Notes: generated from the letters alone by a model not told the origin. Shown: positions 42,243 through 51,084, counted from the stretch's first letter. The stretch is 64,000 bases of DNA from CALMNV01 sp035688975 (GCF_035688975.1 NZ_DASSMH010000051.1:5126-69125); one strand, 5' to 3'. Program-made: numbers and translations.

Positions 42243-43160
42243 ATGCAGTTACGGAGATCCAGGGCACGTGTCCTAGTGCCATTTGCCGCAGCCGCGCGCG
42301 TCTTCAGTAGCGGCGCGGCCGGGCTTACCGGGGACACCATCCCGGCTAGCACGTCGCAGGACCAGTGCAGCAAGCCGATGTCCCAGCGTCACGGCGGGTG
42401 GTTCTGCGTGGACATCGCCAAGTCCCGCGAGCTGGGCGCCCGGCACGCCGCCGACCGGGCCAAGGGCACCTTCCCCGACGTGAGCAGCCCGCACGTCGAG
42501 ATGACCAAGGGGGCCTACAGCGGGTCGGCCCTGCCCGCCACGGTGGCAGCGACGACCACGGCCTCCACGACGGCCGGCGGCGACGGCATCAACGGATGGT
42601 GCAACGCGACGGGGTGCTGGTACTTCTGGAACACCGACAGCCCCCTCTACATCCACAGCGAGTTCGACGCGGTCGGCAGCTACGGCTCCTGCGACATCAA
42701 CGGCTGCGTGGGCATCGGCACGCAGCAAATCCATATCGGGCTCTTCACAATCGTGGACTACCTCACAGGAGGCTCAACGTTCGTCAAGGTCCAGAACCAG
42801 CACAGCACCAAGGACGCCGCGACCAAGGGCAACATCTGGTACGACAGCAACCTGCTGGTCAACTCGACTTACCCCTCCGGCACGAAGTGCGGTACGTCCG
42901 CGCAGTCCGCGGCGCTGGACAAGGCCGCAGGCACGACGATGTCGTGGGACGGGTTGGTCCTCAACCAGTGCGCGTACCAGACCCAGGCGACGTTCCACGA
43001 GGTCTTCTGGCGCGATTACAACTACCCAGGCCGGTGGTACTACTTCGCCAAGTCGGCCAAGTTCACCCACGAGATCGGCTACCAGTCGCACTACCAGGGC
43101 GACTGGGACACCCCGTCCGGTCCCCTTACGCCGGCAGGCGGAGGATGGCAGAACATATGA
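42243..43160 (+). CDS. Putative exported Cys-rich protein, unknown family
   Basis: 305 residues. The start MQLRRSRARVLVPFAAAARV with following SSGAAGLTGD looks like a weakened signal peptide. The rest holds eight Cys (likely four disulfides) and aromatic-rich segments such as GWCNATGCWYFWNTDSPLYI near 119 and WRDYNYPGRWYYFAKSAKF near 259. It is Asn/Thr/Ser/Tyr rich, unlike cytoplasmic proteins here. I do not recognise the family. Its stop overlaps the ATG of a small downstream gene. An effector or surface protein with a dedicated partner is possible but unproven. Confidence 0.7.
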   Translation: MQLRRSRARVLVPFAAAARVFSSGAAGLTGDTIPASTSQDQCSKPMSQRHGGWFCVDIAKSRELGARHAADRAKGTFPDVSSPHVEMTKGAYSGSALPATVAATTTASTTAGGDGINGWCNATGCWYFWNTDSPLYIHSEFDAVGSYGSCDINGCVGIGTQQIHIGLFTIVDYLTGGSTFVKVQNQHSTKDAATKGNIWYDSNLLVNSTYPSGTKCGTSAQSAALDKAAGTTMSWDGLVLNQCAYQTQATFHEVFWRDYNYPGRWYYFAKSAKFTHEIGYQSHYQGDWDTPSGPLTPAGGGWQNI

Positions 43161-43450
43161 GCGAACCGCTGCCCGAACGCGACCCCAAGGCCGAGTTCGC
43201 CTCCCACTACCACCACGACGCAGCCCCCGGCGACGGGGGGTTCTCGCGGGTGACCGGCGCACCCGCCTACGGGACCGGCATCGTCTACCTCCACCAGGAA
43301 CGAGACGGTTGGGCCGGTGAGTGGACCGACGAGGAGGGCCACATCATCGAAAGCCCCCAGCCGGTGACCTTCCCGGTCCTTCTCGAATGGGCTCGGGCCA
43401 AGCCCGCCCCCGAGATACGCATCCGCACAGGCATCAGTCCGCCACCCTGA
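43157..43450 (+). CDS. Small acidic protein coupled to the exported protein
   Basis: 97 residues, no signal peptide, acidic with a His pair (FASHYHHDAAPGDGG) and GTGIVYLHQERDGWAGEWTD near 40. ATG overlaps the upstream stop (ATGA), so it is translated with the exported protein. Unknown family. Size and coupling would fit an immunity or chaperone partner, which is only inference. Confidence 0.65.
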   Translation: MSEPLPERDPKAEFASHYHHDAAPGDGGFSRVTGAPAYGTGIVYLHQERDGWAGEWTDEEGHIIESPQPVTFPVLLEWARAKPAPEIRIRTGISPPP

Positions 43451-43681
43451 GACAAGGGGCTCTTCACGACGCAGGGTGAAGTCGTGGTGTGGTCGGGGTC
43501 TGAACCCGCCGGTCTGCATCAGTGACCTGGCGACTACGTGGTCCGTGGCACGATCCGTTATCCGAAGACTGCGTACCCATGTCCAGAAGATCATCAGTAA
43601 GCCGTGTTCGGGAAAGCCGCACGCACTAGCGAAAGGGGATGGGGAAACGGACAGGCAACGGCACGGCGCCCCTCACTACCC
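43451..43681. other. 231-bp intergenic region, possible remnant
   Basis: No gene is visible. A short inverted repeat CTTCAC/GTGAAG at about 43461-43479 follows the small gene and could act as terminator or be the end of a decayed element. Base composition returns to normal near 43680. Confidence 0.4.
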
Positions 43682-44425
43682 GTGAGCGCGTCACTCGAGC
43701 TGTGGCCCGTGCCTCCGCGCCGGACGGGCCAGCCGACCCGGTGGGACCGGCTGAGGCGAGCTGTCGTGCAGCTGCCGTCGGCGCTGCTCCTCGTCGTCCA
43801 GCTCGCGGCGATCGTCGCCGTCCCGTTCCTGGAGACGGCGACGCTCGGCGGCTTCCGGCAGTCCGGCCGGGTCCTGGTCGGGCTGGTCGGGCTGGTCGTC
43901 CTCCTCCTCGCCGTGCGCGCCGTCCGGGTCACGCCGGCGCCCTTGTCGGTCGCCCTCATCCTCGGGCTGTCGGCTGCCGGGCTGGCCGTCGCGCAGGTCG
44001 TCCTGCCCGACAGCGCGGCGGTGCTCCTCTGGTCCTCGCTGCTCCATGCGGCTTTCTACGGCTACACGGCCTACGCGCTGCTGCGGTACATGTTCGCCGA
44101 CACGTGGGTGACCCGCGACGAGGTCTACGCGACCGGTGCGGCGTTCGCCGTCTTCGCGTGGGCGTTCGCTCATCTCTACGTCGCGGTCCAGGTGCTCTGG
44201 CCGCACTCGTTCGCCGCCCACGGCCAAGCGGGGACCGGGGAGCGGTCGTGGTACCAGCTGCTCTTCCTGTCGTTCCAGACGATGACCGGCGCCGGGCCGT
44301 CGGACATCATCCCCGTCACCGAGCACGCGCGGTCGTTCGTCATGGTGGAGCAGGTGTGCGGGATGCTCTTCGTCGCGCTCGTGGTCGCCCGGGTGGTCGG
44401 GCTCACGATCGCCCGGTTCAAGTAG
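43682..44425 (+). CDS. Ion-channel-like membrane protein with degenerate filter
   Basis: 247 residues from a GTG at 43682. About five hydrophobic segments, then a pore-loop pattern WYQLLFLSFQTMTGAGPSDI near 198 between two helices, as in two-helix potassium channels. The usual T-V-G-Y-G-D filter is replaced by MTGAGPSD, so potassium selectivity is doubtful. No cytoplasmic RCK domain. Starts further upstream (43604) are possible but add only a basic tail. Its end overlaps the convergent dipeptidase by eight bases. Confidence 0.75.
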   Translation: MSASLELWPVPPRRTGQPTRWDRLRRAVVQLPSALLLVVQLAAIVAVPFLETATLGGFRQSGRVLVGLVGLVVLLLAVRAVRVTPAPLSVALILGLSAAGLAVAQVVLPDSAAVLLWSSLLHAAFYGYTAYALLRYMFADTWVTRDEVYATGAAFAVFAWAFAHLYVAVQVLWPHSFAAHGQAGTGERSWYQLLFLSFQTMTGAGPSDIIPVTEHARSFVMVEQVCGMLFVALVVARVVGLTIARFK

Positions 44426-45632
44426 CGGTGCCGCCATCCAGCTCGGCCCACGTGCGCAGGCTGGGGGACCGCCGCTGCTGGGCGTCGCGGGCGACCGCCT
44501 CGACGTCCCGCAGGACCCGCAGCGTGTTGTCCCGGACCAGGCGACGCAGGTCGGCGTCGGACCAGCCGCGCTCGAGCAGCGCGGCCACGAGCCGTGGGTA
44601 GGCCGCGACGTCCTCGAGCCCCACCGGGAAGGTGTCGGTGCCGTCGTAGTCGCCGCCGATCCCGACGGCGTCGACCCCCGCGACGTCACGCACGTGCTCG
44701 ACGTGCGCGACCACCTGCTCGATGGTCGCCTCGGGCTTCGGCCGCTGCCGGGAGTAACGGGCGACGAAGCCCGAGAAGGCGAGCCAGTCCTTGGCGTCCA
44801 CGCCGACCTCCGCGGCGGCTGCCGCTGCCTCCACCCGCCACTCCGCGGCGGCCGGGGAGACGAACTCCGGCACGAAGGTGACCATGCACACCCCGCCGTT
44901 GCCGGCCAGCGCCGCGAGCACGTCGTCCGGCACGTTGCGTGGCGAGTCGCAGAGCGCCCGCGCCGACGAGTGGCTGAAGATGACCGGCGCCTCGCTCGTG
45001 CGAAGCGCCGCCCGCATCGTCGTCGGCGCGACGTGGCTGAGGTCGACCATCATGCCCAGTCGGTTCATCTCGCGCACGACCTCGTGGCCGAATGCCGTCA
45101 GGCCGCCGGCCGAGGGCCGGTCCGTCGCCGAGTCCGCCCAGGGGACGTTGTCGTTGTGGGTCAGGGTGAGGTAGCGCACGCCGAGCACGTGCAGCGTCCG
45201 GAGCACGGCCAGGGAGCAGCCGATGGAGTGCCCGCCCTCGGCGCCGAGAAGGGAGGCGATCCGGCCGTCCGCCGTGGCCGCCACGACCTCGTCCGCCGTG
45301 CCCGCGAAGGCCAGCCGGTCGGCATACGCGGAGATCATCCGGTGCGCGCCGTCGACCTGCTCGAGGGTCGCGGTGACCGCCGTGTCGCCCTGCAGCGTGC
45401 TCGGCACGAAGACCGACCAGAACTGTCCCCCGACGCCGCCCTCGGTGAGCCGTGGGAGGTCGGTCTGCGTGGTCGCCACCGGCCCCGCGAGGTCGAGCGC
45501 CGTGAAGTCGTAGCCCGCCTGCTCGCGCGCCTCCCAGAGGAGGTCGTTGTGGCCGTCGATGAGCGGGTGGTCCGCGAGGAGGCGGCGGGCGCGGCGCACG
45601 AGGGAGTCGGGTGGACGGGACATGCCGGTCAT
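44418..45632 (-). CDS. Membrane dipeptidase family (peptidase M19)
   Basis: Zinc dipeptidase of the renal dipeptidase family. 404 residues: LIDGHNDLLWEA near 24 has the His and Asp ligands, LLGAEGGHSIG near 130 the bridging acidic residue, TLTHNDNVPWADS near 157, VDLSHVAPTTMRAAL near 196 and VIFSHSSARALCDSPRNVPD near 217 the second metal site. No signal peptide, so probably cytoplasmic. Starts at 45632 or 45623 are both possible. Divergent from rimO. Confidence 0.92.
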   Translation of the reverse strand: MTGMSRPPDSLVRRARRLLADHPLIDGHNDLLWEAREQAGYDFTALDLAGPVATTQTDLPRLTEGGVGGQFWSVFVPSTLQGDTAVTATLEQVDGAHRMISAYADRLAFAGTADEVVAATADGRIASLLGAEGGHSIGCSLAVLRTLHVLGVRYLTLTHNDNVPWADSATDRPSAGGLTAFGHEVVREMNRLGMMVDLSHVAPTTMRAALRTSEAPVIFSHSSARALCDSPRNVPDDVLAALAGNGGVCMVTFVPEFVSPAAAEWRVEAAAAAAEVGVDAKDWLAFSGFVARYSRQRPKPEATIEQVVAHVEHVRDVAGVDAVGIGGDYDGTDTFPVGLEDVAAYPRLVAALLERGWSDADLRRLVRDNTLRVLRDVEAVARDAQQRRSPSLRTWAELDGGTAT

Positions 45633-45647
45633 TGAACACCCGGCAAC

Positions 45648-45653
45648 TAGAGT
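45648..45653 (+). promoter_or_regulatory. Putative rimO -10 box, leaderless start
   Basis: TAGAGT lies six bases before the rimO ATG and there is no Shine-Dalgarno sequence. Confidence 0.5.
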
Positions 45654-45659
45654 GAGCGC

Positions 45660-47105
45660 ATGCCGGACCGCAGCGTCGCCCTCGTCACCCTGGGGTGCAC
45701 GCGCAACGAGGTCGACAGCGAGGAGCTGGCCGGCCGGCTCCGTGCGGACGGGTGGCGGCTCGTCGCGGACGCGGCCGACGCAGACGTCGCCGTCGTCAAC
45801 ACGTGCGGCTTCGTCGAGCAGGCCAAGAAGGACAGCATCGACGCCCTCCTCGAGGCGGCCGATCTCAAGCACGACGCCCGGACGAGGAAGGTCGTCGCGG
45901 TCGGCTGCCTCGCCGAGCGCTACGGCGAGCAGCTCGCCGAGCAGCTGCCCGAGGCCGACGCGGTGCTCGGATTCGACTCGTATCGCGACCTCTCCACGCA
46001 TCTGCGCACCCTCCTCGCCGGCGGCTCGGTGCCCTCGCACACGCCCGGAGACCGGCGCCGGCTCCTGCCGCTCACGCCGGCCGACCGCCAGCGCGAGGCG
46101 GCCCGGGTGGCCCTGCCCGGTCACGGCGTGGCCGGGTCCGCCGCCGAGGGGCGCGCCCCCGCCTCCGGGCCCCCCGTGGTCCGCGCGCGGCTCGACGGGC
46201 GGCCCTGGGCGCCGCTCAAGATCGCGAGCGGCTGTGACCGGCGGTGCGCCTTCTGCGCCATCCCCATGTTCCGCGGCGCCTTCGTCTCCCGCCCTCCGGC
46301 CGACGTGCTGGCCGAGGCCAGGTGGCTCGCGCAGCAGGGGGTCAAGGAGCTCTTCCTCGTCTCGGAGAACTCCACCTCCTACGGCAAGGACCTCGGCGAC
46401 CTGACCCTGCTCGAGAGGCTGCTGCCCGAGCTCGTCGCCGTCGACGGCGTCGAGCGGGTCCGGGTGTCCTACCTCCAGCCGGCCGAGATCCGCCCCGGGC
46501 TGCTCGCCGCCATGGCGCACACGCCCGGCGTCGTGCCCTACTACGACATCTCCTTCCAGCACGCGTCCGAGCGCCTGCTGCGCGCCATGCGGCGCTTCGG
46601 CTCCCGCGCGGCGTTTCTCGAGCTGCTCGGCCGGGTCCGCGCCGGGTCGCCGCAGGCCGGCATCCGGTGCAACGTCATCGTCGGCTTCCCGGGCGAGACC
46701 GACGCCGACCTCGACGAGCTCGAGGCCTTCCTCGTCGCGGCCCGCATGGACGTCGTGGGTGTCTTCGGCTACTCCGACGAGGAGGGCACGGAGGCAGCGT
46801 CGTATGCCGCGAAGCTGACCCCCGCGGCCGTCGCCGAGCGCGTCGACCGGTTCTCCTCGCTCGTCGAGGCGCTCACCGCCGAGCGGGCCGAGGAGCGCGT
46901 CGGCGAGGAGGTCGAGGTGCTCGTCGAGGAGCACGACCCGGCCACGGGAGGTGCCCTCGGGCGGACCGGCTTCCAGGGGCCGGACGTCGACGGCGTCACC
47001 ATGCTGCGACCTGCGCCGGGGCAGCGCGCCCCCGCGGTGGGCGACCTCGTGCGGGCCGTCGTCGTCGACAGCGAGGGGATCGACCTCGTGGCGGAGCCCC
47101 GATGA
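45660..47105 (+). CDS. rimO: Ribosomal protein S12 methylthiotransferase RimO
   Basis: Radical SAM enzyme that adds a methylthio group to an aspartate of ribosomal protein S12. 481 residues: N-terminal UPF0004 domain with VTLGCTRNEVDSEE near 9 and NTCGFVEQAKKDSID near 47, radical SAM cluster CDRRCAFCAIP near 194 and C-terminal TRAM domain near 415-480. Heads rimO-pgsA-cinA-clgR, whose genes overlap or nearly touch. The related miaB is also in the window. Confidence 0.96.
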   Translation: MPDRSVALVTLGCTRNEVDSEELAGRLRADGWRLVADAADADVAVVNTCGFVEQAKKDSIDALLEAADLKHDARTRKVVAVGCLAERYGEQLAEQLPEADAVLGFDSYRDLSTHLRTLLAGGSVPSHTPGDRRRLLPLTPADRQREAARVALPGHGVAGSAAEGRAPASGPPVVRARLDGRPWAPLKIASGCDRRCAFCAIPMFRGAFVSRPPADVLAEARWLAQQGVKELFLVSENSTSYGKDLGDLTLLERLLPELVAVDGVERVRVSYLQPAEIRPGLLAAMAHTPGVVPYYDISFQHASERLLRAMRRFGSRAAFLELLGRVRAGSPQAGIRCNVIVGFPGETDADLDELEAFLVAARMDVVGVFGYSDEEGTEAASYAAKLTPAAVAERVDRFSSLVEALTAERAEERVGEEVEVLVEEHDPATGGALGRTGFQGPDVDGVTMLRPAPGQRAPAVGDLVRAVVVDSEGIDLVAEPR

Positions 47106-47734
47106 GGGCTCGTCCCGGCGAGCGGTCGGCGCGGCAGCCCACCGACTGGAACGTGCCCAACGCCCTCACGGTCCTGCGCATCCTCCTCGTGCCGGTCTAC
47201 GGGGGGCTGCTGCTCCACGGCGACGGATCGCACCCGTGGTGGCGGTTCTGGGCGTGGGTCGTCTTCGTCGGGGCGGCCGTCACCGACGGCATCGACGGCC
47301 GGCTGGCGCGCAGCCGCGGCCAGATCACGGACTTCGGCAAGGTGTCCGACCCGATCGCCGACAAGGCGCTCACCGGCATGGCCTTCATCGGCCTGTCGCT
47401 CCTCGGCATCATCTGGTGGTGGGTCACCGTGGTCATCCTCGCCCGCGAGCTCGGGATCACGCTGCTGCGCTTCGTCGTCATCCGTCACGGGGTCATGCCG
47501 GCCGGGCGCGGGGGCAAGCTCAAGACGATGCTGCAGACCCTCGCCCTGGCCGCCCTGACCTTCCCCCTGCAGGTGCTGCCGTTCGCGCAGGCGTGGCGGT
47601 GGGCGGCATACGGCGTGCTCGCCGCGGCCCTGGTCGTCACCGTCGTCACCGGCGTCGACTACGTCTTCAAGGCGGCGCACCTGCGCCGGTCGAGTGCCCG
47701 CACGGCGGCCCGGCGGGCCGCGCGCCGGGGCTGA
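47102..47734 (+). CDS. pgsA: CDP-diacylglycerol-glycerol-3-phosphate phosphatidyltransferase
   Basis: Membrane enzyme of phosphatidylglycerol phosphate synthesis. 210 residues with the CDP-alcohol phosphotransferase motif as VTDGIDGRLARSRGQITDFG followed by KVSDPIADK (about 60-88), and several membrane helices. ATG overlaps the rimO stop as ATGA. The C-terminus is Arg/Ala rich. Actinobacterial paralogues can use inositol phosphate instead, but the rimO-linked copy is normally PgsA. Confidence 0.92.
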   Translation: MRARPGERSARQPTDWNVPNALTVLRILLVPVYGGLLLHGDGSHPWWRFWAWVVFVGAAVTDGIDGRLARSRGQITDFGKVSDPIADKALTGMAFIGLSLLGIIWWWVTVVILARELGITLLRFVVIRHGVMPAGRGGKLKTMLQTLALAALTFPLQVLPFAQAWRWAAYGVLAAALVVTVVTGVDYVFKAAHLRRSSARTAARRAARRG

Positions 47735-47741
47735 GCGCCCG

Positions 47742-48245
47742 GTGGAGACGTCCGGGCGCATCGTGCGGCACCTCACCGGGCTCGGGCAGACGGTGGCCTG
47801 CGCCGAGTCGCTCACGGCCGGGCTCGTCGCCGCCGCCCTGGCCGACGTGCCGGGTGCCTCGCTCGTGCTGCGCGGCGCGGTGGTGGCGTATGCCGCCGAC
47901 CTCAAGGTCGCGCTGCTCGGGGTCGACCCCGGGCTCCTCGAGCGCGTCGGCACCGTCGACCCCGCCGTCGCCGCCGCCATGGCGTCGGGGGCGCGGACGC
48001 GGCTGGGGGCGACGTGGGGCCTGGCGACGACCGGCGTCGCCGGCCCCGGGCCCGCGGAGGGCAAGCCGGCCGGCACCGTGGACATCGCGGTGGCCGGGCC
48101 CGCGGGAATCCGCACCGAGCGTCTGCGGTTGCAGGGATCACGCGCGCACGTGCGGGCCGCGGCCGTGCGGCAGCTGCTCGACCTGGCCGCCACCCAGATG
48201 GGCGTGCCCCCCGGCGCCTCGGGGACGCGGCCCGGGGTGGGGTGA
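47742..48245 (+). CDS. cinA: CinA-family nicotinamide-nucleotide amidohydrolase
   Basis: Stand-alone CinA C-terminal domain (PncC type) that deamidates NMN in pyridine nucleotide salvage. 167 residues: VACAESLTAGLVAAALADVP near 17, VVAYAADLKVALLGV near 47 and ATTGVAGPGPAEGKPAGTV near 91. A GTG at 47742 is chosen; a longer frame from 47694 overlaps pgsA. Second to last gene before clgR in the conserved order. Confidence 0.92.
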   Translation: METSGRIVRHLTGLGQTVACAESLTAGLVAAALADVPGASLVLRGAVVAYAADLKVALLGVDPGLLERVGTVDPAVAAAMASGARTRLGATWGLATTGVAGPGPAEGKPAGTVDIAVAGPAGIRTERLRLQGSRAHVRAAAVRQLLDLAATQMGVPPGASGTRPGVG

Positions 48246-48356
48246 CCGGCCGCCCGCCAGGCCGGTGCCGCACAACCCCCGGGCCCCGGACGCGAGCAGG
48301 CGGTACGGTAGGAGCCAAGGGCACCCGACATCGACGACGACACCGAGGAGGACGAC

Positions 48357-48671
48357 ATGACCTTGCTGCGACGTGAACTCGGTGACGTCCTGCGCGAGCG
48401 GCGCCGGGCCCAGGGCCGCACGCTCCGCGAGATCTCCGCGACCGCCTCGGTATCCCTGGGCTACCTCAGCGAGGTCGAGCGCGGGGAGAAGGAGGCGTCC
48501 TCCGAGCTGCTCGCCTCGATCTGCGGGGCGCTCGAGCTGCCGCTCTCCCAGGTCCTCATCGACGTCTCGAGCCGGATGGCCGAGTCCGAGGGGCTCGCGC
48601 TCACGGTGGCGCTGCCCGGCCCGCCCGACCAGGCCCTGCCCGACACGGTCGTGTCGGCCTCGGCCGCCTGA
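48357..48671 (+). CDS. clgR: XRE-family transcriptional activator ClgR
   Basis: Activator of clp protease genes and related stress functions in actinobacteria. 104 residues: helix-turn-helix at about 7-60 (RRAQGRTLREISATASVSLG, YLSEVERGEKEASSELL), then a short tail ending in the AlaAla residues (SASAA) that make ClgR a Clp substrate. GAGGAGG lies before the ATG. A CGC-n6-GCG sequence about 60 bases upstream might be a ClgR site, which is weak. Confidence 0.92.
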   Translation: MTLLRRELGDVLRERRRAQGRTLREISATASVSLGYLSEVERGEKEASSELLASICGALELPLSQVLIDVSSRMAESEGLALTVALPGPPDQALPDTVVSASAA

Positions 48672-48678
48672 GCCGGCC

Positions 48679-49515
48679 ATGTCCGTCTCCCCGTTCCGGG
48701 GCCTCGAGGCCCTGCTGGAGAGCGCCGGCGGCTCCGGGGCCACGGTGTCCGTGTGGTGGAGCGACCTGCTCGGGGTTCGCTTCGCCCGGGCCGCCACCGT
48801 GCCCCACGACGCGGCGTCGACGATGAAGCTGCCGCTCGTCGTCGCCGCCATGCGCCGCGCGGCCCGCGGCGAGCTGCAGCTGTCAGCCCCCGTCCACGTC
48901 CACAACGAGTTCCGGTCGGTCGCCGACGGCTCGACGTACTCCCTCGACCCGGCCAAGGACCAGGACCCCGGCACGTGGGGCGCGCTCGGCGGGACCCGCA
49001 CGGTGCTGCAGCTCGCCGACCACGCCCTGGCCCAGTCGGGCAACCTCGCGGCCAACCTGCTGCTCGACGTCGTCGGGCTCCCGGAGGTGAGCAGGGTCCT
49101 CCAGACGGTGGGGTGCTCGCCCGCCACCGCCATCGCGCGCGGCATCGACGACGCAACGGCGCGTGAGGCGGGCATCACCAACACCGTCACGGCCGCCGAC
49201 CTCGGGCTCATCATGGCCGCCATCGGCAGGCGGGACACCGCCCTCGGCGGTCCCATGGTGTGCGCCCCCGTCGAGGCGATGCTGGCCAGGCAGGTGCACC
49301 GCAACATGATCCCGGCGGGTCTCCCGGGCTCGGTCCCGAGCGCCAACAAGACCGGGTGGGTCCCGGGCGTCGCGCACGACGTCTGCCTCGTGCGGCCGGT
49401 CTACCGGCCGCCGTTCGTGCTCTCCGTGTGCACGACGACCGGCCTGGACGACGCGGCCGGAGCCGCCCTCGTCGCCTCTGTCGCTCGAGAGGTGTGGCGG
49501 GTCTTCACCACGTGA
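48679..49515 (+). CDS. Serine hydrolase of the beta-lactamase/PBP fold, no signal peptide
   Basis: 278 residues. STMKLP near 47 is the SxxK nucleophile motif, SGNLAANLL near 118 the SxN-type motif and NKTGWVPGV near 223 the KTG motif, as in class A beta-lactamases. There is no signal peptide or membrane helix, so it should stay in the cytoplasm, which makes a lactamase or wall role unlikely. Starts seven bases after clgR. Substrate unknown. Confidence 0.82.
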   Translation: MSVSPFRGLEALLESAGGSGATVSVWWSDLLGVRFARAATVPHDAASTMKLPLVVAAMRRAARGELQLSAPVHVHNEFRSVADGSTYSLDPAKDQDPGTWGALGGTRTVLQLADHALAQSGNLAANLLLDVVGLPEVSRVLQTVGCSPATAIARGIDDATAREAGITNTVTAADLGLIMAAIGRRDTALGGPMVCAPVEAMLARQVHRNMIPAGLPGSVPSANKTGWVPGVAHDVCLVRPVYRPPFVLSVCTTTGLDDAAGAALVASVAREVWRVFTT

Positions 49516-49518
49516 CGC

Positions 49519-49554
49519 CGGTCGAGGACGTCGCCAGGGCGACGTCCTCGACCG
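49519..49554. terminator. Perfect 16-bp hairpin, bidirectional terminator
   Basis: CGGTCGAGGACGTCGC / GCGACGTCCTCGACCG with a CAGG loop, lying between two convergent genes 51 bases apart. Confidence 0.85.
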
Positions 49555-49566
49555 CGTGCCTGCGGC

Positions 49567-51084
49567 TCAGTTGCCCACGAGCCGCAGCGTGAACCGCTGC
49601 TCGCCGGCGCCGGTGATGACGGAGTTGAGCCCCACCGCGCGCAGCGCCTCGACAGCCGGTCGCGCCTGCTCGTCGACGGCGGACAGGTAGTGCTTCTCGA
49701 TCCGGTCGAGGTCGACGAACACCGCGACGTTGGTGTCCTTGGTGTCGCCGACGGCCACCTTGAAGGCGTCGGAGTCGCCCAGCCTGCCGCCAGTGACGAG
49801 CTTGTCGAGGTAGTCCGGCGTCGAGGCGACGTAGACCTTGTCGCCGACGACCTTCTTGTCGAGGGTGAGGGCGCCGCCGGCGGCGTCGGTGATCGAGGTC
49901 AGCACCTCCCCGGCGCGCTTGGCGTTGGAGGTCACCGTCTTGCCGCCGATGGCGAGGGCGCTCGAGCCGAAGTCCTGGGCCGGCACGGCCACCGTGAGCG
50001 AGGAGCCGAGGAGCACCTTGAGGTCGTCGGGCAGCTTGACGTCGAGCTGCTGCTCGATCATGCCGACGGGGTCGTCCTGGCCGCTCTTCGCGGCAGCGTC
50101 GTCGATGACCTTCTTCAGCTGGGGCCAGGCGGCATCGAGCAGCTGGCCGGCCCCCGAGACCTGGATCGCCCCGACGGTGTCCTGGGGCAGGGTGGTCAGC
50201 TCGGTCGCGCCGCCGGCCACCTTGGTGACCCCCGTGGTCCCCCGGGCGGTCCCGGCGACCTCGACGTAGCCGGGGTCGAAGCGCAGCGCCATGGCCGCCC
50301 GGCCCGTCACCGGCGCCGAGGCCGTCCCCGCGCCCGCGGCGTCCCCGAGGGCCTTGACCGCTGGGGCGGCGTCGACCCACAGCGACATCACCCCCTGCTC
50401 TCCGAGGGCCTGCATGTCGCCGCTGAACGTGGTGTTGGAGGCGAGGGTGCCCTTGTCGACGGCGGCGACCGTCGCGTCCGCCTGGCCCTTGGGCGTGATC
50501 AGCGCGTAGCCGTCCTTCATACGCAGCTCGGACTGCTGGTCGCCCTTGGCACAGCCGAGCAGCTTGCCCAGCGTGCCCGAGGCGGTGGCTTCGTCCTTGA
50601 CCTGCACGGCGACCACGACGTTGGGCTGGTCCTTGGTGCCGCCCGGGCGGACGGCCACGCCGGCGCGGTCCCCGAGCCACGGGGCGATGTCCTTGGCGTA
50701 GTCGTAGCCCTGCACGCAGCTGCCGGCGTCCTTGGCCAGGAGGTTCCACAGCTTCTGGCGCGGGTCGCCGGAGCCGAGGGTGTCTCCCAGCTTCGGGACC
50801 TTGTCGAGGAAGCGCACGGCCGCGATCTTCTGGCCGGCGGAGGGGTCGATGTCGACGCGCGCGTAGGCGTAGGCGTCGCCGGGGAGGACGTCCGCCGGCT
50901 GCGCGCCGCCGCCCCCCAGCTGGCTTGCGGCGAAGGCGGCGCCGCCGCCGAGGAGGGCCAGCGCGGCGACCCCCCCGACGAGCAGGCCCGTCTTCCTGGT
51001 GCGCGGCGCGCTCGGCTCGTCGGACAGGCCCACGCCGACGGGCTCGGGCGCGCCCGCTGTGGCGTGGGACGGTGGCTGGCTCAT
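49567..51084 (-). CDS. DUF3352 domain membrane-anchored protein
   Basis: 505 residues. A short Pro-rich cytoplasmic start, one helix TGLLVGGVAALALLGGGAAFAA (about 30-51), then a large extracytoplasmic domain built of repeated Ala/Asp/Lys-rich alpha-beta segments, with LPGDAYAYARVDIDPSAGQK near 65. Matches the DUF3352 family of actinobacteria, function unknown. Start is ATG 51084, preceded by GGGAGA. Confidence 0.85.
   Translation of the reverse strand: MSQPPSHATAGAPEPVGVGLSDEPSAPRTRKTGLLVGGVAALALLGGGAAFAASQLGGGGAQPADVLPGDAYAYARVDIDPSAGQKIAAVRFLDKVPKLGDTLGSGDPRQKLWNLLAKDAGSCVQGYDYAKDIAPWLGDRAGVAVRPGGTKDQPNVVVAVQVKDEATASGTLGKLLGCAKGDQQSELRMKDGYALITPKGQADATVAAVDKGTLASNTTFSGDMQALGEQGVMSLWVDAAPAVKALGDAAGAGTASAPVTGRAAMALRFDPGYVEVAGTARGTTGVTKVAGGATELTTLPQDTVGAIQVSGAGQLLDAAWPQLKKVIDDAAAKSGQDDPVGMIEQQLDVKLPDDLKVLLGSSLTVAVPAQDFGSSALAIGGKTVTSNAKRAGEVLTSITDAAGGALTLDKKVVGDKVYVASTPDYLDKLVTGGRLGDSDAFKVAVGDTKDTNVAVFVDLDRIEKHYLSAVDEQARPAVEALRAVGLNSVITGAGEQRFTLRLVGN

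Noticed and set aside
43451..43681. Insertion sequence end
   Set aside because: A short inverted repeat is present, but no transposase fragment, matching far end or target duplication could be found.
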